From positions 1,674,594 to 1,738,593 of the forward strand of contig CP073749.1 of the NCBI GenBank assembly GCA_024398055.1: a DNA stretch of 64,000 nt, in the 5' to 3' direction. Shown here one piece after another: positions 17,949-26,581 of this stretch. The DNA comes from a bacterium SCSIO 12741 (lineage in GTDB: Bacteria; Bacteroidota; Bacteroidia; Flavobacteriales_G; Salibacteraceae). The notes below the pieces were generated by a model. The model worked only from the letters and a program-made list of their open reading frames with translations, was not told the origin of the DNA and made no database searches. The position numbers and the translations under genes were made by a program. Position 1 is the stretch's first letter, and every line of letters begins with the position of its first letter.

Positions 17949-19016
17949 ATGTTAATTGACTTACTCAGAGCCAAGCAAAGTATCCGATCCTTTTTTGCTT
18001 CGGAGATTGCTGAAACGAAAAAAGAATCCTGCGGATGTGGATCAAATTCCGGTGGATGTCAGGATCACAAGAAACCGGATGGCTACGATAATGTGTTGAA
18101 TAAATCCGTAAGTCGGCGGAAGGCACTATCTACCATTACCCAAGGACTTATTGTGGGGGCAGGGCTCACTCAAACGGCTTGTAATATGGCCACTTCAACC
18201 GAATCTCGTGAAAAAACGAGTATGAAGTGGGACGAATACTTCAAGACCAACTACCGCTTGATGACGGATGAAGAGCGCGGCCAAACCGTAGACCGACTTC
18301 AAAAGCTTTATGAAATGCGAACTGGTAAAACGGTGAGCATTGGTACTGATGCCCCGGTTGAAAATGTGCTTTATGGGTACGCCTTCAATGTTTCCAAATG
18401 CCAGGGTTACATGGATTGTGTAAACGCTTGTGTGGAGGAAAACAACCAGGATAGAAGTACTCAAATGCAGTATATCCGGATTCATGAAATTGAAAATGGA
18501 AAAGTGAATTTTGATGGGGCAGATGACAACTTCTTTCACGAAGTTCCTGCTGCTGGTCACTTTTATATGGGCACCCAGTGTTTTCACTGTGAAAACGCTC
18601 CTTGTATCGAGGCATGTCCTGTGGGTGCAACCTGGCAGGAAGAAGATGGAATTGTGGTAATCGATTACGATTGGTGTATCGGCTGTCGCTATTGCATGGC
18701 TGCCTGTCCTTATGATGGAAGACGTTTTAACTGGAAGGAGCCCGAAATTCCTGAAGAAGAAATCAACCTGAAACAGCATTACCTGGGAAATCGCCCTCGG
18801 AAGAAAGGGGTGATGGAGAAATGTACCTTCTGTATTCAGCGAAGCCGAAGTGGTAAAAACCCAGCTTGTGTAGACGCCTGCCCAACAGGTGCACGGGTGT
18901 TTGGTAACCTATTAGACCCCAACAGTCAAATCAGATGGGTATTGGAGAACAAGAAGGTGTTTCGCTTAAAAGAGGAACTCGGAACCGAGCCTAAGTTTTG
19001 GTATTTCATGGATTAA
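17949..19016 (+). CDS. Four-cluster ferredoxin subunit (PsrB/NrfC/ActB-like), one cluster ligand changed
   Basis: This 355-residue protein has a Cys-rich N-terminal segment (C28, C30, C37), a twin-arginine-like motif SRRKAL (55-60) with a hydrophobic stretch, and four Fe-S binding segments. Three are complete: CFHCENAPC..C (211, 214, 219, 223), CIGCRYC..C (243, 246, 249, 253), and CTFC..CVDAC (292, 295, 307, 311). The first reads CQGYMDCVNAC (151, 157, 161) with Tyr154 where the second Cys is expected, so that cluster may be 3Fe-4S or absent. The protein pairs with the NrfD-like membrane subunit 12 bp downstream to oxidise menaquinol and pass electrons on. Confidence 0.85.
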   Translation: MLIDLLRAKQSIRSFFASEIAETKKESCGCGSNSGGCQDHKKPDGYDNVLNKSVSRRKALSTITQGLIVGAGLTQTACNMATSTESREKTSMKWDEYFKTNYRLMTDEERGQTVDRLQKLYEMRTGKTVSIGTDAPVENVLYGYAFNVSKCQGYMDCVNACVEENNQDRSTQMQYIRIHEIENGKVNFDGADDNFFHEVPAAGHFYMGTQCFHCENAPCIEACPVGATWQEEDGIVVIDYDWCIGCRYCMAACPYDGRRFNWKEPEIPEEEINLKQHYLGNRPRKKGVMEKCTFCIQRSRSGKNPACVDACPTGARVFGNLLDPNSQIRWVLENKKVFRLKEELGTEPKFWYFMD

Positions 19017-19028
19017 TCGAAAGTAGAA

Positions 19029-20273
19029 ATGGAAGTTAAGATCATATTCAGATTTGTAAGAGACTGCCTCGATTCAGTCATACATGGAAACCGGGCCTAC
19101 CACCTTTGGATGGCCTTGCTCACCTTTCTGGTTTTGATGGGCATGTATGCCTATACCGTTCAGCTGGACGAAGGGCTTCAGGCCACAGGAATGAACGATC
19201 GGATTAGCTGGGGGCTTTACATCTCCAACTTTACCTTTTTTGTTGGGGTAGCTGCGGCTGCTGTGATGCTTATTCTTCCCGCCTATGTGTTGAAGGATAT
19301 GAACTTTAAGCAGGCTGTATTAATTGGAGAAGGGTTGGCTGTGGCAGCCTTATGCATGTGTTTGGCCTTTGTGGTGGTTGACCTTGGCGGGCCTGCTCGA
19401 GCCTGGCACTTGATTCCCGTTATTGGTTACTTCAACTGGCCCAATTCTATGTTGGCCTGGGATGTATTGGTGTTGAATGGCTATTTGTTTATCAATTTTT
19501 CCATTCCATGCTACATTCTTTACTGCCATTACAAGGGCATTGAGCCCAAAAAGAGCATCTACCTTCCAGGCGTCTTGATCTCCGTTTTTTGGGCTGTGGG
19601 AATCCATATGGTTACCGCATTTCTTTATGCCGGATTACCCGCTCGTCCGTTTTGGAACAACTCACTTTTGGGCCCTCGTTTTCTGGCCTCTGCTTTTGCA
19701 GCGGGACCTGCTTTGATTATTCTGGTTCTTGAGTTTGTTCGTAAGTACACCCGGTTTTCCATCGAGGACATTACCTTGAGAAAGATCTCCATGATTGTAA
19801 CGGTGGCGGCTCAGATTAACCTGGTGATGCTTGGATCTGAATTGTTCAAGGAGTTTTACGCACCCACTCACCATAGCTTGAGTGCCCAATATCTCTTCTT
19901 TGGATTGGAAGGTCATGAGTCTTTGGTTCCTTGGGTATGGACCGGTATAGCCCTCAATTTAGTGGCAACCTTGATGCTTACGATCCGAATGTTTCGGCAA
20001 AATTTCAAAATGCTTTCTCTGGCTTGTGCCATGCTCTTTGTGGGTATTTGGATTGAAAAGGGTTTGGGCTTGATCATCCCAGGATTCATTCCCGGACCTT
20101 GGGGCAAAATTGTGGAGTATACCCCCACCTGGGTAGAACTTGTGGTTTGTGTAGGTGTGCTGGCTATGGGGGCTTTTATCTTCAGTGCCCTGGCAAAAAT
20201 TGCTATCCGGATTGAAACCGGGCAGATGCTTCATCCATCGGTGACTAAAAAACCGCTTGAGAAGGTGGATTAG
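19029..20273 (+). CDS. nrfD: NrfD/PsrC-type membrane quinol dehydrogenase subunit
   Basis: This 414-residue integral membrane protein has about ten transmembrane helices and belongs to the NrfD/polysulfide reductase C family. Features include an N-terminal helix (ALLTFLVLMGMYAYTVQL), SWGLYISNFTFFVGVAAAA (helix 2 with the Gly-rich face), FVVVDLGGPARAW (a quinone-site helix in relatives) and a C-terminal helix ELVVCVGVLAMGAF. It anchors the ferredoxin subunit and exchanges electrons with the quinone pool. It is the last gene of the nap run, so I infer that it feeds electrons from menaquinol to NapA in place of NapC or NapGH. Confidence 0.88.
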   Translation: MEVKIIFRFVRDCLDSVIHGNRAYHLWMALLTFLVLMGMYAYTVQLDEGLQATGMNDRISWGLYISNFTFFVGVAAAAVMLILPAYVLKDMNFKQAVLIGEGLAVAALCMCLAFVVVDLGGPARAWHLIPVIGYFNWPNSMLAWDVLVLNGYLFINFSIPCYILYCHYKGIEPKKSIYLPGVLISVFWAVGIHMVTAFLYAGLPARPFWNNSLLGPRFLASAFAAGPALIILVLEFVRKYTRFSIEDITLRKISMIVTVAAQINLVMLGSELFKEFYAPTHHSLSAQYLFFGLEGHESLVPWVWTGIALNLVATLMLTIRMFRQNFKMLSLACAMLFVGIWIEKGLGLIIPGFIPGPWGKIVEYTPTWVELVVCVGVLAMGAFIFSALAKIAIRIETGQMLHPSVTKKPLEKVD

Positions 20274-20335
20274 GATTGACAAATCTTAACCTTAAGGGCC
20301 GAGGGATAAGGCTTATTTTAGTGCTTTGAATTTTC

Positions 20336-21217
20336 ATGTCAAGCGAGGCACGACCCATAAAAGTTTACCAGGAAGTTGATCCGGATAATACGGAACTATC
20401 CTTCGACCTTAAGCGAATGGAGGATATCTATGACCGCAATCAAGGCATTGCGGATGAACCTCACCGACACAATTTCTACATCGTTTTGCTGGTCAAAAAG
20501 GCAAGTGGCAAACACCTGGTTGATTTTAAGGAGTTTGATATGGGAGCCCATCAGATCTATTTTTTGTCCCCAGGGCAGGTCCATCAGCTCATCGCTACCA
20601 GTAGACCGGAAGGATATGCTATCGTTTTTTCTACCCAGTTCATGTTGGAAAGTGGCATCGAAAAGATCTTTATAGATGACCTGCACTTGTTTGAGGACTT
20701 TGGCAACCGACCCCCATTAAACCCTGGTCAAGAAGGGTTCCAAGAGATTTGGGATTTTGCCCATAAAATCCACCAGGTACAAGGCGAAAACCACGCTTTG
20801 AAATACGCCGAGATTGGGTCCTGGCTAAAATTGCTGCTCATCCGGTGCAATCAACGGTGTTTAAACGATTCGCAGGATAATCCACAAAAAGCCCAGGCAT
20901 CCTTCACGCTATTGCGGAACTTAAAGGGATTACTTGAAAACCACTTCAAGGAATGGCACCAGGTAAAAGAGTATGCCCAAGCCATGAACGTGACTCCGGA
21001 TTACCTGAATACCTCAGTTAAGTCACTGACGGGTAAATCAGCCAAGGAACACATACAATCCAGGATCACGGTAGCAGCCAAACGAATGCTCTATTTTACC
21101 GAATTGAGCAACAAAGAAATCAGCTACGAATTAGGATTCAGCGAGCCCGCAAACTTCAGTTCCTTTTTTAAAAAGTGTACCGGAATAAGCCCTTCTTCTT
21201 TCCGGCAAAAAAGATAA
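20336..21217 (+). CDS. AraC-family transcriptional regulator
   Basis: This 293-residue regulator has an N-terminal cupin-like sensing domain (HNFYIVLLVKKASGKH, IYFLSPGQVHQLIA) and a C-terminal double helix-turn-helix (EYAQAMNVTPDYLN and KEISYELGFSEPANFSSFFK). Only 63 bp separate it from the nap operon, but its start has its own gap. The pirin and nitroreductase genes downstream are commonly found beside such regulators in Bacteroidota. Two direct repeats directly after its stop codon look like its binding sites. The ligand is unknown. Confidence 0.88.
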   Translation: MSSEARPIKVYQEVDPDNTELSFDLKRMEDIYDRNQGIADEPHRHNFYIVLLVKKASGKHLVDFKEFDMGAHQIYFLSPGQVHQLIATSRPEGYAIVFSTQFMLESGIEKIFIDDLHLFEDFGNRPPLNPGQEGFQEIWDFAHKIHQVQGENHALKYAEIGSWLKLLLIRCNQRCLNDSQDNPQKAQASFTLLRNLKGLLENHFKEWHQVKEYAQAMNVTPDYLNTSVKSLTGKSAKEHIQSRITVAAKRMLYFTELSNKEISYELGFSEPANFSSFFKKCTGISPSSFRQKR

Positions 21218-21218
21218 C

Positions 21219-21256
21219 CCCGGATTTTGATAAGCCCACCCGGAATTTTGATAAGC
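21219..21256 (+). promoter_or_regulatory. Two direct repeats, likely AraC-type operator of the pirin gene
   Basis: CCCGGATTTTGATAAGC (21219-21235) and CCCGGAATTTTGATAAGC (21239-21256) are near-identical copies, 20 bp apart from start to start and so on the same helix face. Tandem direct repeats of this size and phase are the usual binding site of AraC-family dimers. They begin 2 bp after the AraC stop codon and 52 bp before the pirin start. Confidence 0.6.
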
Positions 21257-21307
21257 TCCATTCAACCCTAAGTGGGGAACTTTGTTCTATCGTTAAATCG
21301 CATCGTT

Positions 21308-22186
21308 ATGGAACGTAAAGAATTTCTCAAAAAGACCTTATTAGCCGGAGCTGCTGGAGCCATTGCACCCGCCATGCTTCAGGCCAAAAATGTACGCTTG
21401 AAAAACTCCGATTACGACCAGATGATGAAACAGGTAGGGTTTAATCACCTACCCAATGAGGAGGACAAAACCATGAATACGGTATTACACAAAGCTGAAA
21501 CAAGAGGCCATGCCAACCATGGCTGGCTCGATACACACCATACATTTAGTTTCGCCAATTACTACAACCCTGAGCGGATGCACTTTGGTGTATTGCGGGT
21601 ATTAAATGATGATCGAGTAGAAGCTGGACGAGGGTTTGGAACCCATCCGCATGATAACATGGAAATCATCTCCATTCCCCTGGAAGGAGACCTGGAGCAT
21701 AAAGACAGCATGGGAAACACCGCTGTTATTCGCCAGGGAGATGTTCAGGTGATGAGTGCTGGGACAGGTATTTTTCACAGTGAATACAACAAGAATGCAA
21801 ACCAGGCGGTTAAGTTTCTACAGATCTGGGTATTTCCGAACAAAAAGGACGTAACCCCTCGCTACGATCAAATCTCCATCCGAGATATTGCTAAGCCAAA
21901 TAGTTTTTACCAGGTACTCTCTCCCGATCCGAATGACCAAGGGGTTTGGATTCACCAGGATGCGTGGTTTAGCCTGGCCAACCTCGATGCCGGAAAGAAA
22001 GCGAACTATACCCGAAAAAAGGAAGGTAACGGCCTTTACCTGTTCGTTCTTGAAGGCGAAGTGGAAGTGGCCGGTCAAAAACTGGCACCACGAGATGGTT
22101 TCGGAATAACCCAAGTAAATGAAATTGAAGTAAAAGCTGGAAGCACGGCCCGCGTACTGTTGATGGAAGTGCCCATGGCGATTTAA
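21308..22186 (+). CDS. Pirin family protein with an N-terminal export-like extension
   Basis: The bicupin core begins at MNTVLHKAETRGHANHGW (ATG at 21473) and contains the metal-binding HPHDNMEIISI segment and FHSEYN typical of YhaK-like pirins. Reading from the ATG at 21308 gives 292 residues, including MERKEFLKKTLLAGAAGAI, which resembles a twin-arginine signal (RK variant) or Sec signal and is unusual for pirins. An internal start at 21473 (237 residues, the normal family length) is preceded by GAGGAGGA at 7 bp spacing. Pirins of this type are quercetin-dioxygenase-like or redox-sensing proteins; the function is unproven. The gene is followed closely by a nitroreductase. Confidence 0.82.
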   Translation: MERKEFLKKTLLAGAAGAIAPAMLQAKNVRLKNSDYDQMMKQVGFNHLPNEEDKTMNTVLHKAETRGHANHGWLDTHHTFSFANYYNPERMHFGVLRVLNDDRVEAGRGFGTHPHDNMEIISIPLEGDLEHKDSMGNTAVIRQGDVQVMSAGTGIFHSEYNKNANQAVKFLQIWVFPNKKDVTPRYDQISIRDIAKPNSFYQVLSPDPNDQGVWIHQDAWFSLANLDAGKKANYTRKKEGNGLYLFVLEGEVEVAGQKLAPRDGFGITQVNEIEVKAGSTARVLLMEVPMAI

Positions 22187-22196
22187 ATAGTAAGCA

Positions 22197-22826
22197 ATGA
22201 ATTTAAATGAATCCCTAAAGTGGCGCTATGCCACCAAGAAATTTGACCCGAACAAAAAACTGTCTGACGAACAGGTAAATGAGCTTTGGGAAGCCATTCA
22301 ATTGTCGGCCTCATCGTATGGACTGCAACCTTACAAAGTGCTTGACATTCGTGATGCAGAATTGCGTGAAAAACTAAAACCCATGTCCTGGGGACAGTCT
22401 CAGATTACGGATGCCTCGCACTTGTTTGTGTTTTGCGCCAATACCGATATGACTCCCGATATGGTAGATGAATTCGTACAGCGAATGGCCGATACCCGAG
22501 GAGTGTCCCTGGAGTCCATTTCTGGTTATGGTGACTTTGTTAAGAAGACTATTGAACCGAAGAGTTCAGAATTTCTTCAGGCCTGGAACACTCGTCAGGT
22601 ATACATCGCCTTGGGTCAACTTCTGGTAGCAGCAGCAGCCATGGGTATTGATGCTTGCCCGATGGAAGGATTCGACGCTAGCCAGTACGATGAAGCATTA
22701 GGTTTAAAAGAGCAAGGATTGGCTTCTGTAGTGGTTGCTACTGTAGGATTCCGTTCAGAAGAGGACCAAGCCCAGCATTTGAAAAAAGTGCGCAAACCTT
22801 TGGCAGACCTGTTTGAAGTGAGGTGA
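22197..22826 (+). CDS. NAD(P)H-dependent nitroreductase family oxidoreductase
   Basis: This 209-residue flavoprotein is of the nitroreductase family. The N-terminal WRYATKKFDPNKKLSDEQ and ASSYGLQPYKVL segments bind FMN phosphate and ribityl groups, and the middle segment QVYIALGQLLVAAAAMGIDACPMEGF is the dimer core with the second FMN contact. Such enzymes reduce quinones or nitro groups using NAD(P)H. It lies 10 bp after the pirin gene, so they form an operon probably under the AraC regulator. Its stop abuts the stop of the next, convergent gene. Confidence 0.9.
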   Translation: MNLNESLKWRYATKKFDPNKKLSDEQVNELWEAIQLSASSYGLQPYKVLDIRDAELREKLKPMSWGQSQITDASHLFVFCANTDMTPDMVDEFVQRMADTRGVSLESISGYGDFVKKTIEPKSSEFLQAWNTRQVYIALGQLLVAAAAMGIDACPMEGFDASQYDEALGLKEQGLASVVVATVGFRSEEDQAQHLKKVRKPLADLFEVR

Positions 22827-23801
22827 CTATTTCTTCTTCTTCTTTTTGTCTTCAATCCAGGCGACCAGTTGTTGCCCGGTAGCTGTGGCCACAATGCGGG
22901 TTACTACTGAGATGTTTTGATCTACTCCCACCTTTACCGTTTGGGTTTTGGTTTTACCTTTTTTGTTGACCACATCTCTTTCTTCGGTGATCCAGATTCC
23001 GTCAAACTGTCGGCCGAATTTGGTGTTGCCATAGACGTTCTCATGGAAAGGCCGGTAGATGGTTTTGCTTCCCTGGGCAGGGTTTCTAACATCAATGCTC
23101 GCCGATGATCGTTTGTAGAGGCCGCCGGCTGCAGATAGATTTATGCCAATGGTAAGGTAGGCGTCCATGCCCAGCTTGTCGAGGAAGTCGTCTTTTTCGT
23201 TGAAGAACTTGTTTCCGTTGAGAAAGAGGTCATTGAAAGGTAGCAAACGATATCCATCTGGAATAGCTGATTTGTTGCCGCTTAGTCCCCAGGATTTGAT
23301 CTTTTCATCGATAATGGGTAACGAGGCGTTATAATACCAGTTTTTCTTTTCTTCGGTGTCCAGGTACTCATGGGGTTCGAGCAACTGAATACCCAGGGCT
23401 TCAAACTCCTTTTTAAGGGCAGCGATTTCTTGATCGTATAGAATTTGGGTAAGCACATTGACTTGGGCAGCCGATGCCTTGGTGGTGGTGCTGGTATTGA
23501 AGTAATAGCCGCTGGAAAAAGCGGTGTAGTTATCATCTTTGATGTAGAAACTGAGTAAGGCGACTTTCTTGGGAATTTGGTAATCACCTTCTGAGCAATA
23601 CCCTTTTTTGATTTGCCAGTTTCTGATTTCATTTCGGCCCGGAGGCACAACGATGTACTTGCCTAATTTTTCAGGATTTTCGACCAGTTTTTGCAGGTCT
23701 TTTGACTGACTTTGAACAGGAGAGACAGGAGCGAAGACGAAAGTGAGAACGACGAGAGTCGTGGTCCCCGCTGAGGCTAAAATTGTTTTAATAAACTTCA
23801 T
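22827..23801 (-). CDS. Exported protein of unknown function
   Basis: This 324-residue protein has a signal peptide (MKFIKTILASAGTTTLVVL, cleaved near VQSQS) and no family that I recognise. It is lysine- and tyrosine-rich with alternating strands, and ends in a run of six lysines. The upstream ATG at 23813 (MHEIM) would lie only 7 bp from the promoter box, so the ATG at 23801 is used. It converges with the nitroreductase and is divergent from the histidine kinase. The location is probably periplasm or outer membrane. Confidence 0.7.
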   Translation of the reverse strand: MKFIKTILASAGTTTLVVLTFVFAPVSPVQSQSKDLQKLVENPEKLGKYIVVPPGRNEIRNWQIKKGYCSEGDYQIPKKVALLSFYIKDDNYTAFSSGYYFNTSTTTKASAAQVNVLTQILYDQEIAALKKEFEALGIQLLEPHEYLDTEEKKNWYYNASLPIIDEKIKSWGLSGNKSAIPDGYRLLPFNDLFLNGNKFFNEKDDFLDKLGMDAYLTIGINLSAAGGLYKRSSASIDVRNPAQGSKTIYRPFHENVYGNTKFGRQFDGIWITEERDVVNKKGKTKTQTVKVGVDQNISVVTRIVATATGQQLVAWIEDKKKKKK

Positions 23802-23819
23802 AATTTCATGCATTTAGCT

Positions 23820-23850
23820 CAAAATTATCGGGGTGATACGCGGAGATCAA
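23820..23850 (-). promoter_or_regulatory. Promoter of the exported unknown protein
   Basis: The minus strand has TTG (23850-23848), a 20-base spacer and TAATTTTG (23827-23820), an exact match to TAnnTTTG. It lies 19 bp from the ATG at 23801, so the transcript begins close to the start codon. Confidence 0.5.
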
Positions 23851-23950
23851 TACGGTGATTCCTGTATTTTGAAGGTGCTGATTTACTGGTTTATTTGCTT
23901 TATTTTTATCCTGAGTCGGCCTGGAGGTGAGTGGGAAATTCAAGCAAACA

Positions 23951-25885
23951 ATGAGGGGATCATCAATTTGGGTAGGTATAGTCCTTTGCCTCTGGCTAGC
24001 AGCGCCTGGATCAGTTTATGCTGATTCTGCGGAAGCAGATAGCCTGCTTCAGATTTACCATCAATCGACCCAAGACCAGGAAAAAGCCGAATTGGCTGTG
24101 GCTTATGGAAAATTGATGGTTCGTACGGATCAAGTGGCAGTTCGTTCCCTCTGTATCCCGCTCCTCAACGAGCTGGAAGAATTGAACTCAGAGGTAAGTT
24201 ACGACCTAAGAATGACCATTGGAATCAGCTATAAATACTCGGGATATATAGATTCTTCCAGCTACTATTTTTCCCAAGCCTTGATCCACGCCCGCCACAT
24301 TCCCGATTCCGCTAAGGTGATGAAAACTTATCGCTACCTGGCAGCCAATTACCGAAACGGTGGACGCTACGAAGAGTCTGTTCGAAGTAGCCTCAAAGCC
24401 CTGGCCTATTACACCGTGCAACAGGATTCCCTGGAAATGATCAAGGTGATGAATGACCTGGGCAACGTCTATTACCTAATGAACAGTTTTGACGAAGGAG
24501 ATCGCTACCAGCATCGGGCATTAAGTGCCATGGAAGGCATTGAAGATCCCCGAACGTTGGGAAACATCTATACCTCGCTGGCCTATGGATTGGAACGTAA
24601 CGAACGCTTCGATTCGGCACTCTTTTACAACCAAAAAGCCATTGATCTTTTCCAAAAAGAAGAATTGATCTATAACGAAGCCATCGCCCGCAGAAACCGT
24701 TGTGCGATCTACACCCGAATGGGCTCGTCGGAAGAAGATTTAATTGATTGCTACCGCAACTCCCTGGAGGTGGACGAGGCCATTGGCGATTGGGAGGGAG
24801 TAATGATCAATCGATTCAACCTGGGAACTTCATTGAACGAAACCGGAGACTATGCCGAGGCCAGAAATCAAGTGGAACAAGCGTTGAGTTTGGCTCGGGA
24901 AATGGGCGACCAACGGTTAAAATTCATGAGCTACTACACCCTTTCCGATATCTACTCCAGGCAGAAAAACTTTACCCAAGCCTATCACTACCTGGATTCA
25001 TCCTACCAGCTGCAAGAAGAGGTGCGTGGGGAGGAAGTACAAAGCACGATTTTGGAATTGGATAAGAAATACCAGATCAGTGAGAAGGAGAAGGAGCTGT
25101 ATAAAACCAAAAAAGAAAAAGCGGAAGCCGAGCTCAAGGTTTCCGAAAAGAATAACCTGATTGGCATTATTGCTGGGGCTGGTGGGTTTTTAATCCTGGG
25201 CTTAGGATTCGTTTTTTACAGGAACAAACAACAGGAAAAATCGAAACTGGCGGCTGCTCGAATCGAAGAACAGCAAAAGGGATTGGAGGCCGTTATCGAG
25301 GCTCAGGAGCAAGAGCGCAGTCGCATTGCACGGGATCTGCACGACGGAATGGTCCAACAACTCGCAGGCCTTAAATTAGGTTTCGGACGATTGTTTGGAG
25401 ATACACCTCACCAAGATTCGGGAAAGCTCATGGACTTGCTTGATCAATCCACTCAGGAGTTAAGAGAACTCTCCCATACCATGATGCCTCGATCGCTTGC
25501 TGAATCTGGTTTGGTGCCAGCTTTGGAAGACATGCTGGAACTCTCTTTGAAAAATCGAATAGAATACTCTTTTGAGCATTTTAATGTACCGAATCGATAC
25601 GCTGAAAACCTGGAAATTACGCTCTTTCGGGTGGCCCAGGAGTTGGTTAATAACCTACTTAAACACAGCCAAGCATCTTTGGTGCAGGTTCAGTTGTTTC
25701 AAGCTGGAAGTCAGATCCATTTGAGCGTTGAGGACAATGGAGTAGGCTTTGATTCAGACGCAAACAGCGATGGTATCGGATTGCGTAACATAACCAGCCG
25801 GTTGGAAACGGTTCAAGGAAAGTTAATGGTTGAATCTACGCCTAATAAAGGAACTCGAATGGCGGTTACAATTCCAATGGGATGA
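23951..25885 (+). CDS. TPR-containing sensor histidine kinase (NarX/HisKA_3 type)
   Basis: Signal sequence MRGSSIWVGIVLCLWLAA, then a periplasmic array of tetratricopeptide-like helical repeats (about 40-370; for example YYFSQALIHARHI and YNQKAIDLFQKE), a coiled coil, one transmembrane helix (LIGIIAGAGGFLILGLGFVF), the HisKA_3 phosphorylation segment RIARDLHDGMVQQLAGL and an HATPase domain with DNGVGFD and GIGLRN. The GTG at 23927 would extend the frame by eight residues; the ATG at 23951 directly precedes the signal helix and is preferred. It overlaps its response regulator by four bases (ATGA). The stimulus is unknown. Confidence 0.9.
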   Translation: MRGSSIWVGIVLCLWLAAPGSVYADSAEADSLLQIYHQSTQDQEKAELAVAYGKLMVRTDQVAVRSLCIPLLNELEELNSEVSYDLRMTIGISYKYSGYIDSSSYYFSQALIHARHIPDSAKVMKTYRYLAANYRNGGRYEESVRSSLKALAYYTVQQDSLEMIKVMNDLGNVYYLMNSFDEGDRYQHRALSAMEGIEDPRTLGNIYTSLAYGLERNERFDSALFYNQKAIDLFQKEELIYNEAIARRNRCAIYTRMGSSEEDLIDCYRNSLEVDEAIGDWEGVMINRFNLGTSLNETGDYAEARNQVEQALSLAREMGDQRLKFMSYYTLSDIYSRQKNFTQAYHYLDSSYQLQEEVRGEEVQSTILELDKKYQISEKEKELYKTKKEKAEAELKVSEKNNLIGIIAGAGGFLILGLGFVFYRNKQQEKSKLAAARIEEQQKGLEAVIEAQEQERSRIARDLHDGMVQQLAGLKLGFGRLFGDTPHQDSGKLMDLLDQSTQELRELSHTMMPRSLAESGLVPALEDMLELSLKNRIEYSFEHFNVPNRYAENLEITLFRVAQELVNNLLKHSQASLVQVQLFQAGSQIHLSVEDNGVGFDSDANSDGIGLRNITSRLETVQGKLMVESTPNKGTRMAVTIPMG

Positions 25886-26523
25886 TCAAAGTACTCTTAG
25901 CAGATGACCACAAAATTATTTTGGATGGAATTGCTCAATTGCTCCAGCCCGAGCAGGATATTGAAGTGGTAGCCCAATGTATCCATGGCCGCGATGTGAT
26001 TGAACAGGTAGCCAACCTGGAGGTAGATGTCTATTTATTGGATCTCGATATGCCTGAGATGAATGGCATTGATTGCGCTCAAACCTTGCTAAAAAAATAC
26101 CCCAACGATCGAATTATTATTCTTAGCATGCACGCTGAAAAGGCATTGATGACTCGCTGCCTGGAGGTGGGTGTAAAGGGTTATTTGATTAAAACGGTAG
26201 GTCAACAAGAGCTGGCTGAAGCGATTCGAAAAGTGGCCCAGGGCGAGACCTATTTTCCCAAAGATGTAGAAGAAGTATTAACCAACAAAAGCAGGGTAAA
26301 TCCATCCTTGACTCAGAGTCCTTTGGTAGCCGAGCTCTCTCCTCGGGAATTGGAAATTATTCAATGGGTGGTCAAGGGAAAATCGAACAAAGAGATTTCA
26401 GAGGGATTATTCATCAGTCCAAGGACCGTGGATACCCATCGAACCAATATTATGCGCAAACTGGAGGTACACAATGTGGCTGCCTTGGTGCGTTTTGCCT
26501 TTGAGAACAAGCTTGTTCATTAA
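25882..26523 (+). CDS. NarL/LuxR-family response regulator
   Basis: This 213-residue protein has a receiver domain (LLADDHKIILDGIAQLL; phospho-acceptor Asp in VYLLDLDMPEMNG; Lys in GYLIKT) and a C-terminal LuxR helix-turn-helix (LSPRELEIIQWVVKGKSN then SPRTVDTHRTNIMRKL). It is the partner of the adjacent TPR histidine kinase, with overlapping start and stop. The targets are unknown. Confidence 0.92.
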   Translation: MIKVLLADDHKIILDGIAQLLQPEQDIEVVAQCIHGRDVIEQVANLEVDVYLLDLDMPEMNGIDCAQTLLKKYPNDRIIILSMHAEKALMTRCLEVGVKGYLIKTVGQQELAEAIRKVAQGETYFPKDVEEVLTNKSRVNPSLTQSPLVAELSPRELEIIQWVVKGKSNKEISEGLFISPRTVDTHRTNIMRKLEVHNVAALVRFAFENKLVH

Positions 26524-26581
26524 AAGCAACCCGGCCAATCTGCATGAAATGCTCCTTGACCAGGCTGCCCCCAATAAGGCC

